A DNA stretch of 64,000 nt from Sneathiella aquimaris (GTDB taxonomy: Bacteria > Pseudomonadota > Alphaproteobacteria > Sneathiellales > Sneathiellaceae). The stretch lies in assembly GCF_026409565.1 (NCBI RefSeq), contig NZ_CP112881.1, positions 977,501 to 1,041,500 of the forward strand, read 5' to 3'. Made by a program: the position numbers and the translations under genes. The stretch's first letter is position 1; each line of letters begins with the position of its first letter. The notes under the pieces were generated by a model. That model had not been told where the DNA came from and did not search any database. It saw only the letters and a list, made by a program, of their open reading frames with translations. Shown here one piece after another: positions 17,425 to 26,964 of this stretch.

Positions 17425-20400
17425 ATGCGGGACGAAATTTCAAGCAAGAGTCTTGGTGCATCATCTGAATTACTGGTGATATCTGATTTGAAACAGGATT
17501 TTATACCCATTCGCGATTCCATTACATATGCGACGCGCCTAAGAATTTTGTTGCGGGCCCTTAATTCCATTCGAAAAATCGGGTTAGAGGAAAAAGGAGA
17601 AACGATTTACGTCGGTCCGATTGATCGGCTGCAAACGATCCATACGGTGCGCTGGACTGTAATTGAAGAAAATCGAAAGATGCTTTTGGCCGTAACTTTC
17701 GACCGCTCGTTAGAAACCTATGTAAGGCGGATCGTTGATATCGCTGGTCCTGTTCTGGATGCGATCCTTTGTCATTGCAGTGGATACAAGGACCATACCT
17801 GCTGGCAGGGCCATGAGGGCTTTTCGCGCTATGTGGCGAAAAACCAAATTGATGTAGATTTTTATGGCGCGTCTTCTCCGCATCTGACAGTCGACGATAT
17901 CGTTTATTTGACCAAGCTTGAGCAAAAACAGCGGTCAATGACCGACCTGTGCAAGTTTGACGAGTTCGCTGCCAAGTTAAACCTGCCATCCCAGTCGGAT
18001 AATGTGCGTGAAGCGCTAAAAAACAAACCGGAAGAAGCTAAACAGCAAGCGCTTGATCTGATCAGTGCCATGTACAGATTAAAAGATTATTTTCCTTACG
18101 CCAGAAAAGGGCAGTCTCATATCGGAAGTGATCAATTTTACCTGCAGCGACTGACAGAAGCATTGGTTTTCGAATTCAAGCCGTCTTCTTTGACCACCGC
18201 GGAATATGACCAATATCAAAAGGAGATCGACTGGTTTTCATCGTTTGAAACGAACCTTTCTTCCATCTTAACAGAAGAAGCTCCTGTCGCACCGGATCCG
18301 AGGGACGTGCAGGGCGGAATCCTTAACAGCTACGGGGCAACAGACACAGGCTATTTGATGTTGCTTCAGTTTTCTGATGAAAAAAAGGCCAAGGCGTTTT
18401 TAAAGAACCGTAAAAAGGAATTGACCACCGCAGGCGAGCTGGTTGACAAAAAAGTCTACTGTAATTTTTCTCTGACCTATCGGGGATTGAAAGCCTTGGG
18501 CCTTAACGAGCCCGTTCTTCGGCAATTCCCGAAAGAATTTCGTGAAGGGATGGAGGCACGGGCTGGAAAATTAGGCGATATGGGGCGCAACTACCCCAAA
18601 AACTGGCGTCTTCCCCGGCACCCCGTGACGGGGCATGAGGTTAAGATGTCCTCGGTTGATATGGTGGTCCAGCTGCAAGGATATGCGAGCCCCAAAGGAA
18701 AAAAAGCAGCGTCACTTCATCGGAAACTGGAAGGCTGGAAAAAAGCGGCGGAAAAAGCAGGCGTCGATATTCTTGCAATCGAACAGATGCAAAGAACAAA
18801 AGCACCGGATGGGAGCGGGTTTGTTGAACATTTCGGGTTTTTGGACGGTGTCAGTCAGCCGCATGTCAAGGGCGTCGGAGCTTCCAAGCCGAAAGCGCGC
18901 AATGACAGGGATGCAATCTTGTTGGGCGACGTCTTCATGGGATATCAAAGTGAAAGAGATGTTCCCAAAACGGTCAAATTCCCGGACGAAGTGGAAATGG
19001 AGCCTTTGCTGAAAGATGGCACCTTTCTTGTGGTCAGAAAGCTGAAGCAAAATGTCAAAAGCTTCAATGATTTCGTAAATGGTTCCAAAAACACCATTGG
19101 GCGCCGGGCGCTGGAGGCGAAAATGATGGGCCGGTATCCGAATGGAACGCCGTTGCTTCCCGATCATGTGTCGCTGGGCAAAAATATAAATGACTTTGAC
19201 TATCAGGACGATCCGGACGGTGTTGTTTGTCCAATGCATTCACATATTCGGCGGACTAATCCAAGAGAGATGTCGAAACCGAAGGCAGAAGGTCCACCGA
19301 CGCCCCGTATTATCCGGCGAGGATTTTCATATGGGTCAAGATACAGTCACGAAACGGCACATGAAGAAAGGGGTCTGTTTTTTATGGCTTATAATGCCAG
19401 TATAGCAGAGCAGTTCGAAGTTATTCAGCGCTGGATAAACGGGGGAAATAGCACCGGGGTCATGAGTAAACATTTCGACGCGATAATGGCGGCCCGCCAC
19501 GACGAAGAAGACCGAACCATCCGTTTCATGCACGACAATCAGGTGCATCGAATAGAGTTGCCGAAAGAACAGTTTGTTGATTTGGAATGGGGTCTCTATC
19601 TGTTTGTTCCCTCACTTGATGCCATTGACAGGTTATGTGGTTCTGAGGATGCTTTGCCGCAGATATCAGATGGCCGGTTGGCGGGCGGGGCAAAATCAAT
19701 TTTCCAGTTGCAGAGTATGGAACGTGAGTTGACGGCTTTAGGCTACCCGGAACCTGTCGTGCAAGAGCGCATGCGGTATGCCTGGAAGGCGCTATTGGAA
19801 GACCCTAGTGGTGAGGATCTGGCCGACGAGGTTTGGGCTAAAATTCGCCATGATGGGGGTGTTCTGCAAACTCCTTATGGGGTTCTGGTAGGAAATCTCG
19901 CCAATGTAAAAGCGGTCTTTAAAGATGATGGAAGCACATATTCAACACGCGAATATTGGGAGCGGATGCGAAACTCAATTGGAGAGCTATATCTGGGCCT
20001 TGATCCCAAGCCCGCGATCATGCCTTCTGGATCAGTATCTGAAAACCCAATGCGTGACAAAGCCTTCGAAAAAGAGACCAAGAAAAGTGATTACAGTAAG
20101 ATTGCAAAACCAACGAATGGGTGGATTGCCAGTATTACTGAAGAGAAGGCTTTTGATCTTGCGGTTTGCGTTACCCGGAATTGGTTTCGTGATGAACTGG
20201 TCAAAAGGCGGGACCCGCATTCTCTTGAATTAAAAGAATGCATTGTCGATCTGTTAGGGGGGCTGTCCAAGATTTGGTTCGACCTTCCTGAAGACGGCTC
20301 AATTGATATCGGTGGGGAGGCGTGCTCTCGGCCAAATGTTCCTGACGATCTGGTCAGTGCGTCTCATTACTTGTTTGGTCCCCGGCCTACGGACTTTGTC

Positions 20401-21033
20401 GTAGACGAAGCCAAAGAGAGGGGAACATCACTTAAGAAAGCCATCAGGGCGTTCGTTGAGGAACAAGCGCCAACGCCAGATACACTGCATCATTTCCTTT
20501 CCGTCCATCCCGTATTTAAGGGGGATCTGGATTTGATCACCCGGACCCTTGTCGGATGCGTAAACGGATTTGTCGCGGCATCCAGAGGGAGTTTTCTTTC
20601 CATAATGCAACGCTGGATGGCTAATGAAGATCTTTGGCGATATCGCCAGATGCTATTATCGGCGGTCGGATCGAGTAAAAACGGTGCGCTGGATTATGCG
20701 ACTGCGAAATCCGTTTTTCGCGAAGAAATGATTATTGCGATGCAGAAACGATCACGGCCCAACTTGCTGCATCGGGTTGCGGTAAAACAGGCGATCTTGG
20801 GGGGCGTTGAAATTCAGGCTGGACAGGCCGTCGTTTTAAGCCTGCAATCTGCGGCTGAAGAACAGGAAGGAAATCCAGAAATTCTATTTGGCGGAAATTA
20901 TAGGGACACAGTGCATGCCTGCTCGGGGCAGCAGATGGCAATCGGGGTCCTGATGGGTGTGATTTCTGTCGTTATGGAACAGGATGTTCTGGAGTATCAG
21001 TCAACTTTTTCATTGTCGCTGAGTAAAGAGTAA
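17425..21033 (+). CDS. Fusion of DyP-type peroxidase and cytochrome P450-like domain
   Basis: 1202 residues, one uninterrupted frame with GGGGGAA upstream of the ATG. Residues 1 to about 290: an N-terminal region with ferredoxin-like strands (YLDELV-like segment near LETYVRRIVDIAGPVLDAIL), resembling extensions of some DyP-group proteins. About 293-735: DyP-type heme peroxidase, with GFLDG (471-475, distal Asp474), proximal His607 in HSHIRRTNPRE and the late motif GLFFMAYNASIAEQFEVIQR. About 755-1202: P450-like, with YGVLVGNLANVKAVF and YLGLDP near its start, GGVEIQAGQAVVL, and the heme thiolate Cys1166 in HACSGQQMA. The ExxR Arg appears to be Ile1104, and the I-helix reads LVGCVNGFVAAS without the usual acid-Thr pair. 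No signal peptide. A two-step peroxide-forming or peroxide-using reaction is inferred by analogy with fungal dioxygenase-P450 fusions. Confidence 0.85.
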   Translation: MRDEISSKSLGASSELLVISDLKQDFIPIRDSITYATRLRILLRALNSIRKIGLEEKGETIYVGPIDRLQTIHTVRWTVIEENRKMLLAVTFDRSLETYVRRIVDIAGPVLDAILCHCSGYKDHTCWQGHEGFSRYVAKNQIDVDFYGASSPHLTVDDIVYLTKLEQKQRSMTDLCKFDEFAAKLNLPSQSDNVREALKNKPEEAKQQALDLISAMYRLKDYFPYARKGQSHIGSDQFYLQRLTEALVFEFKPSSLTTAEYDQYQKEIDWFSSFETNLSSILTEEAPVAPDPRDVQGGILNSYGATDTGYLMLLQFSDEKKAKAFLKNRKKELTTAGELVDKKVYCNFSLTYRGLKALGLNEPVLRQFPKEFREGMEARAGKLGDMGRNYPKNWRLPRHPVTGHEVKMSSVDMVVQLQGYASPKGKKAASLHRKLEGWKKAAEKAGVDILAIEQMQRTKAPDGSGFVEHFGFLDGVSQPHVKGVGASKPKARNDRDAILLGDVFMGYQSERDVPKTVKFPDEVEMEPLLKDGTFLVVRKLKQNVKSFNDFVNGSKNTIGRRALEAKMMGRYPNGTPLLPDHVSLGKNINDFDYQDDPDGVVCPMHSHIRRTNPREMSKPKAEGPPTPRIIRRGFSYGSRYSHETAHEERGLFFMAYNASIAEQFEVIQRWINGGNSTGVMSKHFDAIMAARHDEEDRTIRFMHDNQVHRIELPKEQFVDLEWGLYLFVPSLDAIDRLCGSEDALPQISDGRLAGGAKSIFQLQSMERELTALGYPEPVVQERMRYAWKALLEDPSGEDLADEVWAKIRHDGGVLQTPYGVLVGNLANVKAVFKDDGSTYSTREYWERMRNSIGELYLGLDPKPAIMPSGSVSENPMRDKAFEKETKKSDYSKIAKPTNGWIASITEEKAFDLAVCVTRNWFRDELVKRRDPHSLELKECIVDLLGGLSKIWFDLPEDGSIDIGGEACSRPNVPDDLVSASHYLFGPRPTDFVVDEAKERGTSLKKAIRAFVEEQAPTPDTLHHFLSVHPVFKGDLDLITRTLVGCVNGFVAASRGSFLSIMQRWMANEDLWRYRQMLLSAVGSSKNGALDYATAKSVFREEMIIAMQKRSRPNLLHRVAVKQAILGGVEIQAGQAVVLSLQSAAEEQEGNPEILFGGNYRDTVHACSGQQMAIGVLMGVISVVMEQDVLEYQSTFSLSLSKE

Positions 21034-21042
21034 GGCAGCTTA

Positions 21043-24000
21043 TCAGTTGTTTACCAGACTGGCGATCTGGCCGTCATAAGTCCTGATGCCCATTTGTGCG
21101 AATAAAATCTGCGCTTCGGCTGCATTTTTCTGGGCAAGGGACTTATGACCGGCTCTAAACTGGTTTTCTGCGATAAGAAGCAGGTTTTTTGCTTTTTCGT
21201 GCGGAAAGGATCTTCGCTGCGCAGAGAGGGTCGCGCGGTGCAGATAGGCATCTGCAATGCTGTTGTCGCCGCCCTGTTGAAAGGAAAGGGATGCCAGTGT
21301 TCGGCAAGCCATTGCTTCGCCGAGGCAATCTTGTTGATCCGCCCGTTCCAGGGCTTTTTCGGCATAATGCTGGGCATCCGATTTTTTTCCAAGAGAACAA
21401 AGCACATCGGCCGCCCATCCATAGAAAAAAGAGGAGTATAAAAACATTCCTTTTTCTTCAACAAGGGTCAACACCTGCTTTAATGTGTCAATGCTGGCTG
21501 GATCTTTAAACAACTTCCATCGTCCATAAGCATTGATCGCTGACGCGCAGGCATAGAGATAAGGCGCACTGACCTGTTCGGCGATCTGCTTGGATTGCTC
21601 CGAAAATTCAACCGCTTGCTCCCATTCCCCACGCCACAGACACACAGTTGCCCGGTTGTTTAAAATTGAGCCTTCGATCTCGTGTCCTTGGCCAGCCACA
21701 TTCTGATGGGCTTCCACACTACAGTCATCTGATTGGGAAAATGCACCCATATCCCCCAAAACCATGGCTTTACAGGATAGGGCATAGGACGTCCCTACCT
21801 TTACCCGGCTTTTGCCCGGATGCTCCCGCTTTTCATGAATGGCCTGATCGAGAAGCGAGAGCGCGTTTTTGTAATCAGACGCGGCGGCATGGCTTTGTCC
21901 GAGAGTTGCTGTGATCTGGGTTGCGCTTTGCCGGTTTCCCACTTCTGTTGCAACGTTCAAGGCCTTGCCAAACGAATGTATGGACGCTTTCTGGTCGCCC
22001 AGGACATGGCTAATATACCCTTGCCAGTAATAGGCATTTGCCAGGCCGTTTAAATCTTCAAGTTCTTCTGCAAAGGCAATGGTTTTATCGAGGATATCCA
22101 GTTGTTTTTTTTCTGGACCATACACACAGGGCAAGGCCCAGCGGCTGCTGATTGAAATCCATTTCTGTTGATTTTCATGGGTTTGGGGCAGGCGTTTGAT
22201 GGCTTGCAGACCGGCTTCGTATTGCAGTCTGGCCCGATCCAGAGAGGAGGTCGCAAGGGCCTTGTCTCCCGCCCGTTCTGCATATTCCAGTGCTTTCAGG
22301 AAATTGGCGCTGCCAGCGTGATGATACGCCAGGCTTTCCAAGTATTCGTCGGGGTTTCCAGCCTCGGCCAGTTGTTCCAGTATGCTGGCAACCTCACCGT
22401 GAATCTGGCGCCTTTGTTTCAGGCTGACGGTCGCATAAATGGTTTCCCGGGTAATGCCATGCTTGAACTGCAATGCATCGCGCAGGCCGCTACTGTAAAT
22501 AATATCACTTCTGGCTAGATCGCGCAGGATGGGGGCCCCGTTTTTGATTCCGCTCAGACGTTCCAGAAGCCATAGTGGAATGATATTTCCGATGACAGAA
22601 GCGATATGAATGAGGTCGATCTGGTCCTGCGGAAGACGCCTGACCCGAGCCTCGATCAGTCCTTGAAGGGTCGCTGGAATGACCCCGCTATTGGGTGCCA
22701 GTTGTTCGCGGGCTTCCCAGTCGTAAACTGACTGGCACAATTCCTCGAGGAAAAGGGGATTTCCGCCGGATTTGGTATGCAGGCTTTCTTTTTCGCTTAT
22801 CGATCCTTGTTCAGGTAACAGTTCAGCAATCAACTTGGCCGTCGCTTTTTGAGAAAGTGGGGCCAGTTTGATGGTCGAGGAGACATCGAGCAGTATATCT
22901 TCCACCTTTTGATCCCGAGCCGCCAAAACAAACAGAATACGGTTTTTTACCGTTGATCGAAGCAATCTGTTCAAGAGTTTCCGGGATGCATCATCGGCCC
23001 ATTGCCAGTCATCAATTATCAACACAACAGTGCTGCATTTTTCGAGATTATCGAGAAAGGTTTCAAAAATACGGGCGCGTTGAGAAAGAGAGTCCCCTTC
23101 AATACGGATGCTTAACGCTGTTCTTAAAGAGGCCTCTGTTAAAGCCGGAGGTTGGCCCCCTTCCATTGAGGCGGGTAGGTTCAAATTTGGCTCGTCACTG
23201 ATGGATAAAGACGGGGACAGATTAAAGTGATTGCGTAAAATCTGCAAAAAAGGCTGGAGTGGTTCGATGGCGCCCCGGGACTCGCAGTGGCCCCGTAAAA
23301 TAGTGCAATTTGCAAGGCCGGGTTGGCGGGCAAACTCGTCAAGCAAGCGGGTTTTTCCCAAGCCCGGATCTCCAATGATCTGAACTGCCTGTTGTCCTTC
23401 GGAGGCTGCTTTGGAGACATAATTCTGCAATAGGGCGAGTTCTTGTTCCCGTCCATGAAATGCGGTTAGTCCGCGTTTTTTGCTTGCTTCAAATCGTGTG
23501 CTAATCCCCGTTGTGCTGTGTATTTTCCAGGCAGGCTGAGGACGTGTTCGGCCTTTTACAGCCACTGGTGCGGTCGCTGAGACGTTAAAGAACGGGCGGG
23601 CCCGCCCCAGTGTTTTGTCGAGAATTATGATCTCATCGTCTGCAGCGGCATTACTTATACCTGCGGCGACATTCACGGCATCGCCCACAAGTTCCAATGT
23701 ACCATCCAGATAGTTTCCGTCACTGATCAATACCAGACCTGCTTCAATGCCTGTATGCAGTTTTGCTTCAAATCCTTCGGGTAAAAAGTCTTTGAGGTCG
23801 AGACTATTTATTTCTTCATGAAGGGCAAGTGCCGCGGTCGCTGCGTTTTCAACATCATTCTCCAACGGAACCGGGTAGCCAAATATGGCGAGAATACCGT
23901 CTCCATGAAATTGTGTGACAATACCATCAAATTCACTGATGACTTTTGTGGCCGCCTCTTTGACTGACCGAACGATCTCTGCTGTGTTCTCCGGATCAGC

Positions 24001-24111
24001 GAGGGCTCCCAGTTGTGTGGAGTGGCACAAATCTGAAAACAGGACCGTAACATGCCGCCTTTGGCTGCCTGTCTCGCGGTTGGTTATATTTTTGTTTTTA
24101 TTTTTATTCAT
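21043..24111 (-). CDS. Class III adenylate cyclase-AAA ATPase-TPR protein
   Basis: 1022 residues from the ATG at 24111. The frame opens at 24204, and the ribosome site is weak for either start. Residues about 15-185: class III nucleotide cyclase, with both metal Asp positions kept (VTVLFSDLCHST and FHGDGILAIFGYP). About 220-480: AAA16-type ATPase with Walker A GDPGLGKT and Walker B VVLIIDDWQWADD. The rest, about 600-1020, is TPR-like helical repeats (for example ANAYYWQGYISHVLGDQKAS). This architecture is known from many proteobacteria and probably couples a protein-bound signal to cAMP. It is convergent with the DyP-P450 gene, nine bases apart, and divergent from a Crp-type regulator that could read cAMP. 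Confidence 0.85.
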   Translation of the reverse strand: MNKNKNKNITNRETGSQRRHVTVLFSDLCHSTQLGALADPENTAEIVRSVKEAATKVISEFDGIVTQFHGDGILAIFGYPVPLENDVENAATAALALHEEINSLDLKDFLPEGFEAKLHTGIEAGLVLISDGNYLDGTLELVGDAVNVAAGISNAAADDEIIILDKTLGRARPFFNVSATAPVAVKGRTRPQPAWKIHSTTGISTRFEASKKRGLTAFHGREQELALLQNYVSKAASEGQQAVQIIGDPGLGKTRLLDEFARQPGLANCTILRGHCESRGAIEPLQPFLQILRNHFNLSPSLSISDEPNLNLPASMEGGQPPALTEASLRTALSIRIEGDSLSQRARIFETFLDNLEKCSTVVLIIDDWQWADDASRKLLNRLLRSTVKNRILFVLAARDQKVEDILLDVSSTIKLAPLSQKATAKLIAELLPEQGSISEKESLHTKSGGNPLFLEELCQSVYDWEAREQLAPNSGVIPATLQGLIEARVRRLPQDQIDLIHIASVIGNIIPLWLLERLSGIKNGAPILRDLARSDIIYSSGLRDALQFKHGITRETIYATVSLKQRRQIHGEVASILEQLAEAGNPDEYLESLAYHHAGSANFLKALEYAERAGDKALATSSLDRARLQYEAGLQAIKRLPQTHENQQKWISISSRWALPCVYGPEKKQLDILDKTIAFAEELEDLNGLANAYYWQGYISHVLGDQKASIHSFGKALNVATEVGNRQSATQITATLGQSHAAASDYKNALSLLDQAIHEKREHPGKSRVKVGTSYALSCKAMVLGDMGAFSQSDDCSVEAHQNVAGQGHEIEGSILNNRATVCLWRGEWEQAVEFSEQSKQIAEQVSAPYLYACASAINAYGRWKLFKDPASIDTLKQVLTLVEEKGMFLYSSFFYGWAADVLCSLGKKSDAQHYAEKALERADQQDCLGEAMACRTLASLSFQQGGDNSIADAYLHRATLSAQRRSFPHEKAKNLLLIAENQFRAGHKSLAQKNAAEAQILFAQMGIRTYDGQIASLVNN

Positions 24112-24479
24112 AGGATCGTTTGGGTGCTGGTCCAATTTTGAATGACAATATAACTGGCTGCTTAAATAATCGGAATTCGCTCGTTGGTAACAGCAGAATG
24201 ACAAACTGCCCCGTTCTTTTTCTCAAAGTGTGCCTTACAAGTTAAAAGGGAGCAAGCCAAACACAGGATTATCCATCTCGGATGGAGGGCCGGAGACTAC
24301 ATGATAGGGCTATCCGGTTGAAATATTCCACAGTGTGGTTTTCCTCACAGAACTGAACGCGCGTTAAGAACACTATCCAGGGACTACTTTACTGAGGGGT
24401 AGGGTACTTTGGATGGCACTGCCTGATTCTGGAACGTCAGGCGGTGCCTTTCTTTCAGGAAGAACGAATAGAGGTTCGT

Positions 24480-24755
24480 GTGTCAGATAACAGGCAAATC
24501 CACATAATTGTTCAAGATATGTCTGGTAACCGATTACAGGACGCAACTGTGGTGATAGAGCGAACCCCTTTTCCAGTTGAAGAAGCATCGAAAAGAGTAA
24601 GTGCTAAGGGCGAAGTAGACTTCAACATAAAGGCAATCGGCTTGTATGAGCTTTCCTGCCACGCAGCCGGGTTTGAACCCACGTCCATTACTGCGATGAT
24701 AACTGATACACCTGTTTCCCTGGTTCTAATACCCTTGCGCCCGGCCGAAGTGTGA
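24480..24755 (+). CDS. Small Ig-like/carboxypeptidase-regulatory-like protein
   Basis: 91 residues from the GTG at 24480, which has GAGG five bases upstream; an earlier GTG at 24444 would give 103. The sequence IHIIVQDMSGNRLQDATVVI followed by GEVDFNIKAIGLYELSCHAAGFEP has the rhythm of a single beta-sandwich of the carboxypeptidase regulatory type (an N-terminal strand, a PV-like insertion, a glycine-turn GLYELSC strand). No signal peptide. It lies 20-60 bases ahead of the Crp-type regulator and may be co-transcribed. Function unknown. Confidence 0.5.
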   Translation: MSDNRQIHIIVQDMSGNRLQDATVVIERTPFPVEEASKRVSAKGEVDFNIKAIGLYELSCHAAGFEPTSITAMITDTPVSLVLIPLRPAEV

Positions 24756-24818
24756 CCAGTTTTAGGTCGCTACTGTGTGTTTCATGCTTTACTTGATGAA
24801 AACATCTGGCATTTTAAG

Positions 24819-25559
24819 ATGACGGAATGGTTAATAAGTAACGCAAAGGGCTTTCTTCAAATGCAGGGTCGCCAATTATTGGGCCTTAAAAAGAACAGGC
24901 TGCTTTCCAGCTTGTCTGAGACCCAGTTGAATATCATCAAAGAACGCTGCTTGTGGCTTCAACACGAGAAGGGGCAGCAGATTATCAGCCAGAATGACCC
25001 CTCTACAGATGTGTTTTTTGTGATTGAAGGGGCGGTGCGCGCAAAAAGTTATTCTCCGTCAGGTCGAGAAGTGTCTTTCATTGATATCGAAGAGGGTAAT
25101 ATCTTCGGTGAATTTTCTGCGATTGACCATCAGGAAAGAGCATCTTCTGTCTTCGCACTGGAAGCCGGTCTTTTGGCGCGGATGTCTTCTGGTGATTTTC
25201 GCCAGACCCTTCTGGACGTGCCCGAGGTGGCACTTCAATTGATCGAGTTATTGGTCGCCAAAACCCGAGCACTGAGCGATCGGGTGTTTGAGTTCAGTAC
25301 CCTTCCCGTACAAGGAAGGGTAACGCTTGAACTTTTGCGCCTTGCAGAAAAATCTACAGATGACGGAGTGACGGCTCAAATCAAACCAGCCCCGACACAT
25401 TACGAACTGGCGACCCGTATCAGTACGCACCGAGAGGCGGTAACGCGGGAACTAAACCATCTGGTGGACGAGCAGATCATAACATTGCATCGCCGAAGAA
25501 TGGAGGTCTTGAATCTGCCGAAGTTGCGGGCGCTGGTCGATCAGGCGTTAAACGAATAA
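24819..25559 (+). CDS. Crp/Fnr-family transcriptional regulator
   Basis: 246 residues from the ATG at 24819. The frame opens at a GTG at 24777, and the ATG at 24861 has the better ribosome site, so the first 14-28 residues are doubtful. It has an N-terminal cyclic-nucleotide-binding domain with FGEFSAIDHQERASSV, which retains the Glu and Arg of the cAMP phosphate-binding cassette, and no Fnr-type cysteine cluster. The C-terminal winged helix reads THYELATRISTHREAVTREL. A cAMP response is therefore likely. The cyclase-AAA-TPR gene is divergent from this locus, which suggests a local cAMP circuit (inference). Confidence 0.87.
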   Translation: MTEWLISNAKGFLQMQGRQLLGLKKNRLLSSLSETQLNIIKERCLWLQHEKGQQIISQNDPSTDVFFVIEGAVRAKSYSPSGREVSFIDIEEGNIFGEFSAIDHQERASSVFALEAGLLARMSSGDFRQTLLDVPEVALQLIELLVAKTRALSDRVFEFSTLPVQGRVTLELLRLAEKSTDDGVTAQIKPAPTHYELATRISTHREAVTRELNHLVDEQIITLHRRRMEVLNLPKLRALVDQALNE

Positions 25560-25857
25560 AAAAATGGGACGGTGAAAGGCAGGGAGAGAAATCCTTCCAC
25601 CGCGTATGAACGACCTGTTGGCTCGCAGGTCCCCATGGTTCATACGTTCTTAATCATGTACCCGACCCCCCCTTTATAGACGGGGCAAGTACAGAATTCT
25701 GTGAGGTTCTTCACGCTGGAAAATAGTCTTTTGTTCTTTTGACACAATGAACGGTGTCACAGGCTGGCAATTTTCTAGAGGGTCAAGTAAGGTCGCGTTT
25801 GATGCCCAGTGAATGCTGGGAAGTGTATCAAAACATAAAAGCAGGTCCAAATTATCC
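25560..25857. promoter_or_regulatory. Leader region of the saccharopine genes with long stem-loop
   Basis: The 298-base gap holds a two-part stem-loop at 25603-25646: CGTATGAAC pairs with GTTCATACG and, inside, GACCTG pairs with CAGGTC around an eight-base loop, leaving CCCATG as a bulge. It has no T tract. It could be an RNA leader structure, or the end of the Crp-gene transcript. It does not match the lysine riboswitch, which is far longer. Confidence 0.5.
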
Positions 25858-26937
25858 ATGGCAGAAACACTGAATAACCACCTATGGGTTCGGTCAGAGA
25901 AAAAGGCAAATGAGCGCCGTGTGGCGATCGTACCAGATGATGCAAAAACCTTGTTGGAAGCGGGGTATAAGATCACCGTCGAAAAATCCGCTCAGCGTTG
26001 CATAGATATTCAAAAATATGCGGATGTTGGCTGTGAAATTGCCGAGGAAGGAAGCTGGACCAATGCCCCGAAAGAAGCCTTTATTCTGGGGGTAAAGGAA
26101 CTCCCGGAAGGGGATGGTGATCTGGTGCATCGGCACATTTATTTTGGCCATGTCTATAAAGATCAGCCGGGTTGGCAGCATACCCTCAACCGTTTTGTAA
26201 ACGGAAACGGGACATTATATGACCTTGAATGCCTGGTGGATGAAGGAGGCCGACGCGTCGCAGCGTTTGGCTATTGGGCGGGATATGCCGGGGCTGCTGT
26301 GGCCGTCAAAATCTGGGCCGGACAAAAAATGGGGAATGTCCCACCACTCGAGAGGGTCGATAGCTATCCAAATGTTGATGCCCTGCTGAGCGATTTGCGT
26401 GGGCAGATACAGACGATTGGTGAAAAGCCAGACATGATCGTTATCGGCGCCCTTGGCCGAACAGGAAGCGGTGCAACCGATCTTGGGCTTGCTTTGGGAA
26501 TGGACATAACAAAATGGGATATGGCTGAAACAGCCTCAGGAGGGCCTTTCCCGGAAATTCAGCAGCATTCAATTTTTGTGAATTGCATTCTGGCGACCCC
26601 AGAATGTCCTCGATTTGTAACCGCCGAAGATATCAAAGTTGCGGACCGTCGATTGTCGGTTATCGCCGATGTGAGTTGTGATCCGGAAAGCAAGTATAAT
26701 CCGATCCCGATTTATAACAAAAGCACGACGTTTGATGCGCCTTCCATATCGGTTGTTTCTGAAGGAACACCATTGGATGTTATGGCGATTGATCACTTGC
26801 CGTCGATGTTACCATTGGAATCCAGTGAAGATTACTCTCGTCAACTCATGGCGGCGTTGATTGATCTGAACGAACCTGAAAAAGGAATTTGGGGGCGGGC
26901 TCTCAATGACTTTAGAAAAAATTTAGCGCGTCTTTAG
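25858..26937 (+). CDS. Saccharopine dehydrogenase, NAD+ L-lysine-forming type
   Basis: 359 residues, near the length of the yeast Lys1 enzyme. It starts HLWVRSEKKANERRVAIVPD, the alanine dehydrogenase/saccharopine dehydrogenase N-terminal signature, and carries AAFGYWAGYAGAAV and VIGALGRTGSGATDLG for substrate and nucleotide binding. It interconverts saccharopine with lysine plus 2-oxoglutarate. The downstream gene (27 bases on) encodes the glutamate-forming partner, so the pair runs the full saccharopine path between lysine and 2-aminoadipate semialdehyde. In proteobacteria this is usually lysine breakdown; direction is inference. The start at 25858 is preferred over an upstream one at 25813. 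Confidence 0.88.
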   Translation: MAETLNNHLWVRSEKKANERRVAIVPDDAKTLLEAGYKITVEKSAQRCIDIQKYADVGCEIAEEGSWTNAPKEAFILGVKELPEGDGDLVHRHIYFGHVYKDQPGWQHTLNRFVNGNGTLYDLECLVDEGGRRVAAFGYWAGYAGAAVAVKIWAGQKMGNVPPLERVDSYPNVDALLSDLRGQIQTIGEKPDMIVIGALGRTGSGATDLGLALGMDITKWDMAETASGGPFPEIQQHSIFVNCILATPECPRFVTAEDIKVADRRLSVIADVSCDPESKYNPIPIYNKSTTFDAPSISVVSEGTPLDVMAIDHLPSMLPLESSEDYSRQLMAALIDLNEPEKGIWGRALNDFRKNLARL

Positions 26938-26964
26938 AATACGCGACACAGGAGTAAGTAGATT

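Noticed and set aside
25603-25646. Lysine riboswitch ahead of the saccharopine genes
   Set aside because: The structured part is only 44 bases; the lysine riboswitch is over 160 nt with several conserved helices, none of which I can see.
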